Assembly (NCBI GenBank): GCA_964547905.1
Contig: CAZJPN010000053.1
Coordinates: 1 to 64,000, forward strand
From: JAJYLM01 sp964547905
Lineage (GTDB): Bacteria > JAMCPX01
DNA: 64,000 nt
Direction of reading: 5' to 3'
Of the stretch, positions 51,346-61,189 are shown piece after piece. The notes under the pieces were generated by a model. It was not told where the DNA came from, ran no database searches, and saw only the letters and a list, made by a program, of their open reading frames with translations. The position numbers and the translations under genes were made by a program. The stretch's first letter is position 1. Every line of letters begins with the position of its first letter.

Positions 51346-51419
51346 CGGGGCGTGGCTCAGTCTGGTAGAGCGTTCGGTTCGGGACCGAAAGGTCGGCGGT
51401 CCAAATCCGCCCGCCCCGA
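51346..51419 (+). tRNA. tRNA-Pro (CGG anticodon)
   Basis: A full cloverleaf: acceptor CGGGGCG/CGCCCCG with discriminator A, D arm with CTCAGTCTGGTAGAG, anticodon stem TTCGG/CCGAA around TTCGGGA (anticodon CGG), and T arm GGCGG-TCCAAAT-CCGCC. The CCA end is not encoded. The gene is on the opposite strand to both neighbours. Confidence 0.95.
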
Positions 51420-51432
51420 TATTGAATCAATT

Positions 51433-52131
51433 CTATTTGAGCTGGAACCGTATTGGGATGATCATCCATATATAAACAGGCTTACCGTGCGAAGTAAGCG
51501 CGGTAAAACGCCAATGTTCAACCGCTCCTACAGCGGATTTATCAAATACAGGAATGGATTTTAAGATTTTTACCTCTTTTATTTTCCCATTTGGTTCTAT
51601 GAACGCCTTTAATACAACAACCCCTTCAATACCCTGTTTTCTTGCTTCGATAGGATAAACAGGATTCCTAAATTCAATAAGTGTCGGCTGGTTGTCGAGT
51701 TGATTGGACGAAACAACTCCGTGGCCTTCACCATATCCAGTTCCAGTGCCGCTCCCTCCTGTGCCTGCCTCCACTATGCCTGCCTCCACTATGCCTGCCT
51801 CTCCTGCTGTTGCAGTCACTACTCTTCCTATTGTTTGCTGCGTTATTTGTTCCGCAGCTTGTTTCCGAACAGTCCGTTTCTCAGGGATTGTCATTTTTTC
51901 TTTATACCTCTGGATGATTCGATGAGCTTTTACTTTTTTAGCTTGCCGCACAGGTAAGCCGTTTCCACCCTGCATGTTAAGATTAACGGTTATGGTTGAT
52001 ATCTGCACTTGCGGTATAAGTATACGATAAAAGATCACAAAAAACAGAAAAATTGCGTGTGCTAAAAGAGAACCCGCTAAAAAATATTTGAACCTTTTAT
52101 CTATGATGCCCTTCGGCATTAATTCTAACAT
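51433..52131 (-). CDS. TonB family protein
   Basis: 232 residues. A membrane helix (about 15-37) near the N-terminus is followed by a basic, flexible region that includes a repeated AGIVE and a GTG-rich part, then the TonB C-terminal domain (about 150-232) with NPVYPIEARKQGIEGVVVLKAFI and VEHWRFTA. It would pass energy from the inner-membrane motor to outer-membrane receptors. The receptor gene ends on its first base (52131), so they are a dedicated pair. exbBD are not in view. Confidence 0.9.
   Translation of the reverse strand: MLELMPKGIIDKRFKYFLAGSLLAHAIFLFFVIFYRILIPQVQISTITVNLNMQGGNGLPVRQAKKVKAHRIIQRYKEKMTIPEKRTVRKQAAEQITQQTIGRVVTATAGEAGIVEAGIVEAGTGGSGTGTGYGEGHGVVSSNQLDNQPTLIEFRNPVYPIEARKQGIEGVVVLKAFIEPNGKIKEVKILKSIPVFDKSAVGAVEHWRFTALTSHGKPVYIWMIIPIRFQLK
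51763..51802. repeat. 15-bp tandem repeat in tonB-like gene
   Basis: gcctgcctccactat is repeated twice perfectly (51763-51777 and 51778-51792), with a partial third copy to 51802. It encodes the AGIVE units of the linker, in frame, and could vary in number by slippage. Confidence 0.85.
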
Positions 52132-54479
52132 TAGAAATCATACTCTACACCGATATACGGTATAATAGGCAGCGAATTGACTGTCTTACGCTGTGTATAA
52201 TCGGTATTATAAAAATAACCGACAACGTTCTGATTGTACAATATATTTATAACATCAAGATATACTTTGAGCGTTGAATCGGCATACACAAAGCTTCTCT
52301 GTACCCTGAAATCAAGCCGGTTATAGAATGGGAATCTTGATGAATCAGGATAGCCTTGAAGCGGCATGACAACCGTTTTAGGCTGATCAGGACATTGTGA
52401 TAACGGATTCGGTATCACCGTGGTACCGGTAACAGGTGTATATGGATTACCTGAATGCATGCTCAACCTCCATGAGAATTCCCAGTTCGTCAATGGTCTA
52501 TAATCCGCAACAATATTTAAGGTATGCCTTTGATCCTGCTGCGGGAAGTACCATGGTCCGCCAGGCTGATCCTGTTCCTTCGTGAACAGGTATGTATAGC
52601 TTATCCAGCCGTCCCATTTTCCTGTTACATAACGCTGGATCATAATGTCCCCTCCGTACGTCATTCTTCTGCCGGAATTGGCCGAGCTTATCGTAACTAC
52701 AGGCTCGCATGGCGTTACGAAATGAATATCAGCGGGGTTTATATATGTATAGATTAAATTATTGTCGCGTATATAAAAGGCATCGGCTCTGAAATAATAA
52801 TTACCGACGTTAGCCTCGTACGTGAGTATAAAATGGTTCGACCTTTCTGGCAGCAGCGACGTATTCGTCGTCATCACAATTTGGGCAAGTGGGAGCTGAT
52901 GGTATTGACCTGTTACGAATTTCATTGTCTGATCCTTATCAATTTTATACCCTAATTCTACCCGGGGACTGTACGTAGCTTGATCATTAAATCTGAAATA
53001 GTCGTACCGTAACGAAGGCGTAATAAAAAACCTTTTTGCTATGGTAAATCTATTGCCGATAAATCCGCTGTATATTCTGAATATATCCTGAAAAGACAGG
53101 TTTGCCTGTCCCTGGTTTCTCGAACTGTAGTTCGTGGTCTGATTTTGAGCAGATCCAACAATAAGGGCGCTCATCACAGACGCAGATGCAGATACAGGTG
53201 CATATTCTATTTCATATCCAAGAAAAAGATCATCCCATGATGACGGATATATGTTCAGAGTCCCTCTTGACCCAGCCTGTTCTATAAGTGTATTTGCTAT
53301 ATTTGAGCTTGAGCCAATCAAGGATGCATCGTTTATGTCCGTTGCTCCGTATATAACCTGCTCATACTTCAGAAGTTTATTCGGCGTGTATTCAAGCCCT
53401 ATGCCGAGTATATTCTGTCTATGCAGCCAGTAGACATTGCCGTATCCAGGCTGATTGTATTGGTCTGACTGCTTCAAATAACCGGAAACATTATCACCCG
53501 ATAGTATATAATCGGCAAAGATCTTTAATTTGTCATCAGGTACATAGGCAAGTTTTACCTGGACATCGTAGAAACTCGGTATGACAGTGTTATTTGCAAG
53601 GTTCAATGCTTTTATAAGCCAATCATAGTATGTTCTCCTTGCCGTAATAATAAACGAGGCTTTATCTTTTTTAATGGGTCCTTCAGCCAATAATGACCCG
53701 TCTATAAGGCTAAGATTGACTTTACCTTTATATTTATCCATGTTGCCGTTCCTGTAATTAACATTCAATATACCCCTGAGTGCATTGCCGTACCATGATG
53801 GGTAACCGCCAGGATAGAACTGCATAACATCAACCATGTCATCGTTGTAAACGCTCGTCGTACCTCCAAGATGGGTTGGATCAAACAGAGGTATGCCGTC
53901 GAGATAATAGGTGTTTTCATCCGCACCGCCGCCAAGCACGTACATATAAGATGACAGCTCACCGGCATCGGAAACGCCCGGCAGAGTAACAATAGCCTGC
54001 ACTGGATTCTCTATGTTTGCCGCAATCCTCTTTGCCTCCTGACCGCCAACAACATACTCTGTTGATGGCTTGCTGAGTTCAACCTTGTTTATGTGTTTCT
54101 GATTAATCTTGCTTGATGTAACGACAAACTCATTACTTTTGATCACAGAAACCGGTACAAGCTGGACATTTAGTTTTAGGTTTTCTTCAGTTTTCAAAAG
54201 AATATTTTTTTCGACAGGCTCATAATCGGGGTATGAAGCCTCAAATGTATAGGTACCGACGGATATACCGTCGATCTCATACATCCCGTCCTTATCCGAG
54301 GCGACCTTTTTAACAATAAAGCTACCTGTCCTTACATAAACTTCAGCATCTTTTATTGGGAGGTTTGTGTATCCATCCGTAATTACACCTGTCACAGAGG
54401 CAGCAAGGGCGGTGTTCAAATCAAATAAAAAAATTACCACCGTGCCTATAATAAAGTATAATGGTGTTTTATGAAACAT
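52131..54479 (-). CDS. TonB-dependent outer-membrane receptor
   Basis: 782 residues. A signal peptide and an N-terminal carboxypeptidase regulatory-like domain (about 28-110; VTGVITDGYTNLPIKDAEVYV, FEASYPDYEPVEKNI) precede the plug (about 135-240; NIENPVQAIVTLPGVSDAGEL, GGADENTYYLDGIPLFDP). The barrel fills the rest and ends YIGVEYDF. It takes up a substrate not evident from sequence. It is coupled to the TonB-like gene by a one-base overlap. The upstream region has no clear sigma-54 or metal-repressor site. Confidence 0.9.
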   Translation of the reverse strand: MFHKTPLYFIIGTVVIFLFDLNTALAASVTGVITDGYTNLPIKDAEVYVRTGSFIVKKVASDKDGMYEIDGISVGTYTFEASYPDYEPVEKNILLKTEENLKLNVQLVPVSVIKSNEFVVTSSKINQKHINKVELSKPSTEYVVGGQEAKRIAANIENPVQAIVTLPGVSDAGELSSYMYVLGGGADENTYYLDGIPLFDPTHLGGTTSVYNDDMVDVMQFYPGGYPSWYGNALRGILNVNYRNGNMDKYKGKVNLSLIDGSLLAEGPIKKDKASFIITARRTYYDWLIKALNLANNTVIPSFYDVQVKLAYVPDDKLKIFADYILSGDNVSGYLKQSDQYNQPGYGNVYWLHRQNILGIGLEYTPNKLLKYEQVIYGATDINDASLIGSSSNIANTLIEQAGSRGTLNIYPSSWDDLFLGYEIEYAPVSASASVMSALIVGSAQNQTTNYSSRNQGQANLSFQDIFRIYSGFIGNRFTIAKRFFITPSLRYDYFRFNDQATYSPRVELGYKIDKDQTMKFVTGQYHQLPLAQIVMTTNTSLLPERSNHFILTYEANVGNYYFRADAFYIRDNNLIYTYINPADIHFVTPCEPVVTISSANSGRRMTYGGDIMIQRYVTGKWDGWISYTYLFTKEQDQPGGPWYFPQQDQRHTLNIVADYRPLTNWEFSWRLSMHSGNPYTPVTGTTVIPNPLSQCPDQPKTVVMPLQGYPDSSRFPFYNRLDFRVQRSFVYADSTLKVYLDVINILYNQNVVGYFYNTDYTQRKTVNSLPIIPYIGVEYDF

Positions 54480-54539
54480 TATTCATACTATGTGCCAAAA
54501 AAACAAGATAGACAAGTAATCTATATACGAGTTAGGCGG

Positions 54540-54660
54540 CGGTGAAATATAAGGCAAAATTCACCCTCTGACTCAAGCCCAGCTTGGATACCACCATCCC
54601 TCCCCTCAAGGGAGGAATATAAAAAAGATTGCAACACAATCTGAAAGATGGTGGGCTTTC
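54540..54660. repeat. Repeat unit upstream of the TonB receptor
   Basis: ttcaccctctgactcaagccc and agcttggatacc resemble the spacer of the units at 6912-7022 and 36566-36660, and cctccc/gggagg (54599-54615) is the C-rich hairpin. The unit continues into the last codons of midA. Confidence 0.55.
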
Positions 54661-54668
54661 ACATGAAG

Positions 54669-55775
54669 CTAAACAATGCTGTTTTTGTAGGTAAACCCCC
54701 TGGGAACAGGGAGTGGGGTATTTCCTTTGTACTGCAGCAAAACCTTGAAAATATCTCCCATGGAATCAGGCATGATCAGGAACTTTGATGCCGAGGTAAG
54801 CCTGTAATAATCAACCGGATCGTTCACGATATCTTTGATCTTCGTCAGCAGGTCTTCATATCCCATGGACATCACAAAGTCCCTCTGTCTCACATATCCC
54901 GCGGTGTTTAACGAGAACTCCCTGCCCCATTTTGCAAGACTGGTAAAGTCCACATGGCTTGTTATGTCCTTTTCTCCAATGAATTCATACGGGTTATCAT
55001 CGATCTTATGGTTGTGATAACAAACCAGAGTACCATTTTTTCTGTGCGGAGCATAGTATTCGGGTGCGGTATAACCGTAATCAATTGTCAGTATATGCCC
55101 GAGCAGGAGGACTTCCGACATGGCTTTGAGCATATCTCTTGCTTGCAAATTAACCTCTGTCCACATACCTTCAACAGGCTTCACGCCTATAAAATCGAAA
55201 TGGCGGACAAGTTCCTCTGATGCAGGTATTAAAATTTCTTGAAAATGATCATCCTCAATGGAAACAGAGACCTCATATAATCTGTCTTTCATGACAACAA
55301 CATGCACGGGGAGCGCATCGAAGAGCTCATTTGATACAATGCATCCTGTAAAGGGTTTTACACTGGATAGGGTTTCATGGATTTCTATCTTATCCTTATG
55401 TTCAATGCCTGACAGGAAATGCTTTTCTATTATCACATACCGCAAAGCATCATAAAAATCCTTATGCCATCGAAACGCTGACTCTATGATATCATCAGCC
55501 ATTTTGCCGGTACCCCCTCCCACTTCCATGACGTAAAAAGGGGTTGGTTTTCCAAGTAGTTCAAAAAACTGTGCAATCTGCCTTGCGATAAGCATGCTCA
55601 TCACCGATGAGGCATCAGACGCGGTATAATAATCCCCTTCTGCTCCGAGCCTCTGCTTGCCCGATGTATAATACCCGAGAGACGGATAATAAAGCGCCAT
55701 ATTCATAAAATGTTCGAATGTCAAAGGGCCACTATGCCTTATTGTGTCTTTTATTATTTGTTCGACTTTGCCCAT
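54669..55775 (-). CDS. MidA/NDUFAF7 family SAM-dependent methyltransferase
   Basis: 368 residues. The family start LTFEHFMNMALYYPSLGYYTSGKQRLGAEGDYYTASDAS and the SAM motif VMEVGGGTGKMADDI are clear, with VSNELFDALPVHVV after. The mitochondrial member methylates an arginine of complex I; bacterial members' targets are uncertain. The final dozen or so residues (TPLPVPRGFTYKNSIV) appear to run into a repeat and replace the usual end. It lies 28 bases from the histidine kinase gene. Confidence 0.9.
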   Translation of the reverse strand: MGKVEQIIKDTIRHSGPLTFEHFMNMALYYPSLGYYTSGKQRLGAEGDYYTASDASSVMSMLIARQIAQFFELLGKPTPFYVMEVGGGTGKMADDIIESAFRWHKDFYDALRYVIIEKHFLSGIEHKDKIEIHETLSSVKPFTGCIVSNELFDALPVHVVVMKDRLYEVSVSIEDDHFQEILIPASEELVRHFDFIGVKPVEGMWTEVNLQARDMLKAMSEVLLLGHILTIDYGYTAPEYYAPHRKNGTLVCYHNHKIDDNPYEFIGEKDITSHVDFTSLAKWGREFSLNTAGYVRQRDFVMSMGYEDLLTKIKDIVNDPVDYYRLTSASKFLIMPDSMGDIFKVLLQYKGNTPLPVPRGFTYKNSIV

Positions 55776-55803
55776 GTTATGTTGCAGCTAACGATACTCA
55801 AAA

Positions 55804-58596
55804 TTATCTAATTTGCACACGAGTTGTAATTAAATCTTTTATGGTTCTGAACAGATCGTAAAGTGTATATGGTTTTTGGATAAAAGGATAGCCTCTCTCT
55901 TTAATTGAAGCCCATTGAGATTTTTCATCGGTGTAGCCGCTCGTTAACAAACAAAGGAATCCTGGCTTATATGATAGCAGCTCTTCTATAAGTCTGATTC
56001 CGGTTGAGTCGGGCAAAACCACATCGATGAATACAAGATCGAATGTATGGTCCTCCCTCTTAAACATTTTTACAGCCTCTTGCGCACTGGATGCCGGAAA
56101 TACAGTATATCCATTTTCACTCAATGCTATCTTAACGAAATTCAGCATGGATTCTTCATCCTCTACAAGCAGTATCCGTTCGCCATTACCATGGAGATCT
56201 TTAAAAGATAAAGTCTCCTTGATTATCTCTGCCGGCATATTTAAGACAGCGGGGAAATATACCTTGAACGTCGTACCTTTACCGGATGTGCTATAAACAT
56301 GTACCCAGCCATTGTGCTGCTTTGCAATACCATAGACTACCGACAAACCAAGCCCTGTACCTTTTTCCTTGCCTTTTGTTGTAAAAAACGGCTCGAATAT
56401 ACGATTGATAATTTCGTTGTCAATGCCAGTCCCTGTATCTGTAATCGTAAGACAAACATAATTACCAGGATGTGATTCCGGCATATCAATACTATTTTTT
56501 TCATCTATAGAACAGTTTTCCGTCTTTATTGTTATCGTACCATCTCTTATTATTGCATCACTTGCATTAATCACAAGATTCATAATGACCTGCTGTATGT
56601 TTCCGATATCGGCCATAATCATCCATATATCATCGGGAAGTTCAAATTTTATCTTTATGTTTCCACCGATAAGCCGCTTCAGCATTTTATACAAGCCGTT
56701 CACTGTAGTATTGATATTTACCGGGACAAGCTCCAAAGGGCTCTTACGACCAAACAAAAGAAGTTGATGTGTAAGGCTTGTACCTTTTATCGAAGCATCG
56801 AGGATCTCTTCGAGGTCATGACGTAGGGGTTTATTTTCATTTTGTCTTATTATTCCGAGTTCTGCATGTCCCTGGATCACGGTCAGTATATTGTTAAGGT
56901 CATGAGCAACACCACTCGTCATGATACCGATTGCCTCCATTTTTTGTAATTGAAAGACCTGTGCCTGCATCTTTTCCTTTTCCCTGGCTGCATGATTACG
57001 CTCGGTTATATCAATAACACTCCCAACAATTGCCGGCTTACCATGATACATTATCCGGGAGCCATAAACTTCAATATCAATTATCCTTTTGTCTTTCGTT
57101 AAGCCATGGAATTCATACTGCAATGATGCGACCTCACCTTCTATACGCCTTCTGATATTCTCACGCATAAAAGGCCATTCTTCTGGTATGATAACTTGCT
57201 CCGGTTTTATCTTATCGATCACCTCTTCCGCAGAATAACCAAATATCTGAGCTGCCATGGGGTTAACATACTTGAAAACATTGTCCTTCAATATATAAAC
57301 ACCAACCAAAGATGCCTCTGTGAGCGTCCTGAATTTTTCTTCCGACTCTTTCAGACTTTCCTCTGCCTCTTTCCGGGCTGTAATCTCTATAAAGCTTCCC
57401 ATAATTGCTGGTTTCCCCTGCAACGTTATTCTTGAATCATACACCTCGCAGAGGATGATCTTTTTGTCCTTTCTCATAGCCCTCACTTCGTAGTGTCTTG
57501 ATGGAACTTCACCGGAAAGACGTTTCTGTATCTCCACTTCCAAAAACGGCAGGTCTTCCGGCAGGACGATATCTTTTGGCCCAACCTTACCTTCTGTTTC
57601 TTCAACTGTATATCCCATTATCTCAGCGGCCTTGGGATTTATATATTTGTATATGCCATCCTGATAAATATAAACACCTACAACCGATGCTTCTGCCAGT
57701 GTCCTGAACTTTTCCTCCGACTCTATCAGCTGCTGCTCCGATTGCTTGCGGCTTGTTATATCCAGCACACTGCCTAAAACCGCGGGCTTATTGTTGTATA
57801 TAATACGGGTACCGTATGTTTCGATATAAATGATTTTTTTATCTTTTGTCATTGTCCTGAACATGGTTGGCGATAACTGCACCTGCCCGGACGTGCGCTT
57901 CTGTATATTTTCTTCGGCTGATTTTAATTCTTCCGGCACAATAATGTCCTTTGGACTCATCCTGTCTGTTATTTCTTCTACGGAATAACCCAATATCTTT
58001 GCAGCAATTGGGTTTACATATTTGAAAACACCGTCCTGTATAATATACACGCCGACAAGCGAAAACTCGGAGAGTGTCCTGAACTTTTCCTCCGATTCTA
58101 TCAGCTGCTGCTCTACACTTTTTCGTGCTGTAACATCCAGCAGACTCCCTATAACCGCTGGCCTTCCTTGATACAGTATCCGTGCACCATAAACCTCTAC
58201 ATGAATAAGCTGCTTGTCTTTCCTTATGAATTTGCCCTCGTAATACGTTGAAGGTAGCTCACCGGTTATACGTTTTTTTACAGTCTCTTCTGCACGCCCA
58301 AGGTCCCCGGATGGGACAAAATCGCTGAGATGTAGTTTTCCCAGTATCTCCTCGATAGTATAGCCCAATATCTCTGCGCTTTTATGATTTACATATTTTA
58401 TGATCCCGTCCTGAATAAGGTATACACCCACCGGTGACGCATCAGCCAGTGCCTTGAATACGTCTTCAGTATTGTAGACTTTTTGTGAGGAAGATATACT
58501 TTGCGACGGTACAACAGGAGTTGATAATTTTTCCCTGACTGGAGTTTTTCTATGCAGTTTGATCGTTTTTTTATTTTTTTTCTTCATTTTACGCAT
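55804..58596 (-). CDS. Hybrid histidine kinase with four PAS domains and a receiver
   Basis: 930 residues, soluble. Four PAS domains (about 45-160, 170-285, 295-410, 420-535) share the same beginnings (EKFRTLSE/EAS-VGVYI) and ends (GSVLDITSRKQSEQQL). Next come a histidine region (VAHDLNNILTVIQGHAE, near 564), a catalytic ATPase domain (about 610-775; NLVINASDAI, GTGLGLSVVYGI) and a receiver (about 800-920) with its phosphate-accepting D near 857 (VFIDVVLPDSTG). It probably senses a small molecule or redox state through PAS and signals onward by phosphotransfer. No separate response regulator is next to it. Confidence 0.93.
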   Translation of the reverse strand: MRKMKKKNKKTIKLHRKTPVREKLSTPVVPSQSISSSQKVYNTEDVFKALADASPVGVYLIQDGIIKYVNHKSAEILGYTIEEILGKLHLSDFVPSGDLGRAEETVKKRITGELPSTYYEGKFIRKDKQLIHVEVYGARILYQGRPAVIGSLLDVTARKSVEQQLIESEEKFRTLSEFSLVGVYIIQDGVFKYVNPIAAKILGYSVEEITDRMSPKDIIVPEELKSAEENIQKRTSGQVQLSPTMFRTMTKDKKIIYIETYGTRIIYNNKPAVLGSVLDITSRKQSEQQLIESEEKFRTLAEASVVGVYIYQDGIYKYINPKAAEIMGYTVEETEGKVGPKDIVLPEDLPFLEVEIQKRLSGEVPSRHYEVRAMRKDKKIILCEVYDSRITLQGKPAIMGSFIEITARKEAEESLKESEEKFRTLTEASLVGVYILKDNVFKYVNPMAAQIFGYSAEEVIDKIKPEQVIIPEEWPFMRENIRRRIEGEVASLQYEFHGLTKDKRIIDIEVYGSRIMYHGKPAIVGSVIDITERNHAAREKEKMQAQVFQLQKMEAIGIMTSGVAHDLNNILTVIQGHAELGIIRQNENKPLRHDLEEILDASIKGTSLTHQLLLFGRKSPLELVPVNINTTVNGLYKMLKRLIGGNIKIKFELPDDIWMIMADIGNIQQVIMNLVINASDAIIRDGTITIKTENCSIDEKNSIDMPESHPGNYVCLTITDTGTGIDNEIINRIFEPFFTTKGKEKGTGLGLSVVYGIAKQHNGWVHVYSTSGKGTTFKVYFPAVLNMPAEIIKETLSFKDLHGNGERILLVEDEESMLNFVKIALSENGYTVFPASSAQEAVKMFKREDHTFDLVFIDVVLPDSTGIRLIEELLSYKPGFLCLLTSGYTDEKSQWASIKERGYPFIQKPYTLYDLFRTIKDLITTRVQIR

Positions 58597-58682
58597 AAGA
58601 ATCTTGTATTTAGACTATCAAATCCTCCTAAAAAAGCAAGATTATTTTTTTACGGAAATTGTGTTTTTCCGGTTAACCCGTC

Positions 58683-60338
58683 TTAACCGCATACCCCGCA
58701 GAGAGTGCACGTAACAGGCCGGCATACAGGGGTAACAATACCTTTCATACCCAATCTATATTCATTGAGCAGAAAGCTCTTTTTAAATCCGTACTCTATG
58801 AAATCCCATGGCAACACCTCATCCTGCCCTCGCTCTCTGAATGCATAATATTCAACATCAAGATTACTTTGAGCTATCGCACTATTCATGGATTTATCTG
58901 TCTTTGACAAATACACAAGGAACTCCGAAAGACGCCTGTCCCCTCTGGAAAGAATTGCCTGAAGCAGATAATGCTTCTCCCATTCAATTTTTATACCGCT
59001 GGATTTTAATGTTCTCTTTACAATATTCAATTTATTTCTGAGCTCATCCGGTTTTATTACCCCAAGCCATTGGAACGGAGTGAAAGGCTTCGGTATGAGA
59101 GGATTGATACTTATGCTCACCCTTCCCTTCCCTTCTTTCAATGCCTCTTTGATTTGTAACGAAAGCTCTGCAATGGCCTTTATATCATCATCTGCTTCAT
59201 AAGGTATGCCTATCAAGAAGTACAGTTTTAAGGTATTGAGATTATGTTCACCGAGGAACCGTGCTGCTTGCAGTATCTGCTCATCGCTCAGCTGCTTATT
59301 CAGGACCCTTCTCAACCTGTATGTACCGGCCTCTGGCGCTATTGCAGCGGAGAACTGGTCGGTAGACATCTCTACATTATTTATATCCAGGAGTGCAAGA
59401 CTGTCGGCACGCATGGATGACATGGATGCCTTCAGTCCGAGGGCATGGATATGGTTCAGCAGTTCGTTCAGATACGGATACTCGGTTACCATTGGGCTGA
59501 TAATACCGACTTTCTTAACACCCGGAGGCAGGGACAGCAGATCGTTTTTCAAATCTTCGAGCTTTCTATGCCTTGGCGGCAGATACGCATATCCCGATAT
59601 GCAGAATCTGCACCGGTACCCGCACCCCCGTGAGACCTCCTGGAGGTGGATACCGGAAAATGTTGTATCGTCCGTATAAACGACGGTTGATGAGACGCGG
59701 TTTGATAAAGATGATAGGTGGCGTCTGATCTTTTTACCCTTTTTGAATTTATGCTCTATTTCTTCAATTCCGCCATCAAAGCTGTATTCGACCCGATAGA
59801 ACGAAGGCACATATACACCCACAAGATTATCAAGCTCCTTCAGTATAAACACCTTTTCTTTTCTTGTTTTAAGACCATCATGAACAACAGACATAATATC
59901 TTCCGTAAGACCCTCTGCCTCGCCGATAACGCATGCGTCCATGAATTCTGCTATAGGCTCAGGGTTCAGTGTTACTGCAATGCCTCCTGCCATTATTATG
60001 GGTCCATGCATCCGCTGAGATGCGTACAGTTCAATGCTCGATGCCCTCAGGAAATCAACCACATTTATGTAATCCGTTTCGAAAGAGATTGAAAAGGCAA
60101 TAACAGCAAAATCAGTTATCTGTCTGCTGCTTTCTATGGATACAGGGGCCTTTTGCCCCTTGCGCCAGAAACATCTTTCACAAACAACGTTATCCATGCT
60201 GTTCAATATGCTGTAAAGCGTATGCACGGCAAGATTACTCATACCTGCCCTATAGGTGTCAGGATAAACAAGCAGTACAGGAAGCTTCCCTCCCCATTCT
60301 TTTTTTATTGCACCTGATTCACGGTGCTTGGTTTTCAT
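58683..60338 (-). CDS. Radical SAM protein with B12-binding-like N-domain
   Basis: About 551 residues from the ATG at 60338 (a TTG at 60374 is less likely). The N-terminal half (to about 180) has a B12-binding-like fold: VLLVYPDTYRAGMSNLAVHTLY, VIAFSISFETDYINVVDFL and GGIAVTLNPEPIAEFMDACVIGEAEG. The radical SAM motif RGCGYRCRFC (C-x3-C-x2-C) lies near residue 239. The C-terminus has a further cluster of cysteines (CRPVTCTLCGVCG), perhaps for another iron-sulphur centre. The reaction is unknown to me. Confidence 0.85.
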   Translation of the reverse strand: MKTKHRESGAIKKEWGGKLPVLLVYPDTYRAGMSNLAVHTLYSILNSMDNVVCERCFWRKGQKAPVSIESSRQITDFAVIAFSISFETDYINVVDFLRASSIELYASQRMHGPIIMAGGIAVTLNPEPIAEFMDACVIGEAEGLTEDIMSVVHDGLKTRKEKVFILKELDNLVGVYVPSFYRVEYSFDGGIEEIEHKFKKGKKIRRHLSSLSNRVSSTVVYTDDTTFSGIHLQEVSRGCGYRCRFCISGYAYLPPRHRKLEDLKNDLLSLPPGVKKVGIISPMVTEYPYLNELLNHIHALGLKASMSSMRADSLALLDINNVEMSTDQFSAAIAPEAGTYRLRRVLNKQLSDEQILQAARFLGEHNLNTLKLYFLIGIPYEADDDIKAIAELSLQIKEALKEGKGRVSISINPLIPKPFTPFQWLGVIKPDELRNKLNIVKRTLKSSGIKIEWEKHYLLQAILSRGDRRLSEFLVYLSKTDKSMNSAIAQSNLDVEYYAFRERGQDEVLPWDFIEYGFKKSFLLNEYRLGMKGIVTPVCRPVTCTLCGVCG

Positions 60339-60409
60339 AATGCCAGTATAGACAGATAAACTATTCCGCGGCAACAGGCAGTAAGTAGATGGTAATGCAT
60401 TTCTCGGTT

Positions 60410-60994
60410 TTAAACAATCTCCTCGATCGTAATACCTAAGGCACCAGCCTCAAGCATCTGCTCAATCGCCTTTTCACTGTCCTGTGGACTAACATTTACC
60501 CCTCGTGAAGCATCCATAAGAAGAAATGTTATGAAGCCCGCCTTGAGCCCATCAAGAACTGTGTTCTTTACACAGTAGTCCGTAGCAAGACCACCGACAA
60601 ATAGTCGTTTAACTTTTAGCTCTCGAAGCATGGATTTCAGCCTCGTTCCTTGAAATCCTGAATAGGCCTCTTTTTTGGCGGCTGTTGCTTTTGATATGAT
60701 TGTTACCAATTCCGGAAGCTGCAGACCGGCATGAAACTTTGCACCATCTGTTTCCTTCACGCAATGCGCAGGCCATATACCTCCGTATGCCTTGAATGAG
60801 ATATGATTTTTGGGATGCCAATCCCTTGTAGCAAATACGGGGAGGAAATTTGATGCGAATAAACTTATATAGTTGTTCAGTATCGGTACTACCTCATCAC
60901 CGGATGGCACCGCAAGAGAACCGCCAGGACAAAAGTCCTTTTGTACATCTACAACTACCAGTGCATCTGTTTTCGAAAGCCTTAATTTCATCAT
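60410..60994 (-). CDS. pncA: Nicotinamidase
   Basis: 194 residues of the isochorismatase-like fold. The motif VVDVQKDFCPGGSLAVP supplies the catalytic aspartate; RDWHPKNHISF the metal-binding histidines; and GLATDYCVKNTVLDG the nucleophilic cysteine. It deamidates nicotinamide in NAD salvage. Its intact active site contrasts with the degenerate CinA-type amidase domain at 1433-2701. It is divergent from the ECF sigma operon. Confidence 0.93.
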   Translation of the reverse strand: MMKLRLSKTDALVVVDVQKDFCPGGSLAVPSGDEVVPILNNYISLFASNFLPVFATRDWHPKNHISFKAYGGIWPAHCVKETDGAKFHAGLQLPELVTIISKATAAKKEAYSGFQGTRLKSMLRELKVKRLFVGGLATDYCVKNTVLDGLKAGFITFLLMDASRGVNVSPQDSEKAIEQMLEAGALGITIEEIV

Positions 60995-61189
60995 TCATCC
61001 TTTTTTTATAAGGTAATACAAAACGGTATAAAAACAAAGTCTTCTCGCATAACATGCCGCTTTCTTGCATTACAACATTTCAGATACTATATTTACGGTA
61101 TTAAAATTTATGGTATTTTACATGTTCCTTCATACGATATGGTTTGCATTATTGCCCGGCATTTTTGAAACTACCAGGACTATAACGAA

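Noticed and set aside
54484..54497. A perfect TGGCAC on the minus strand before the TonB receptor
   Set aside because: It is only about a dozen bases from the ATG and there is no GC at the -12 position, so it is not a sigma-54 promoter.
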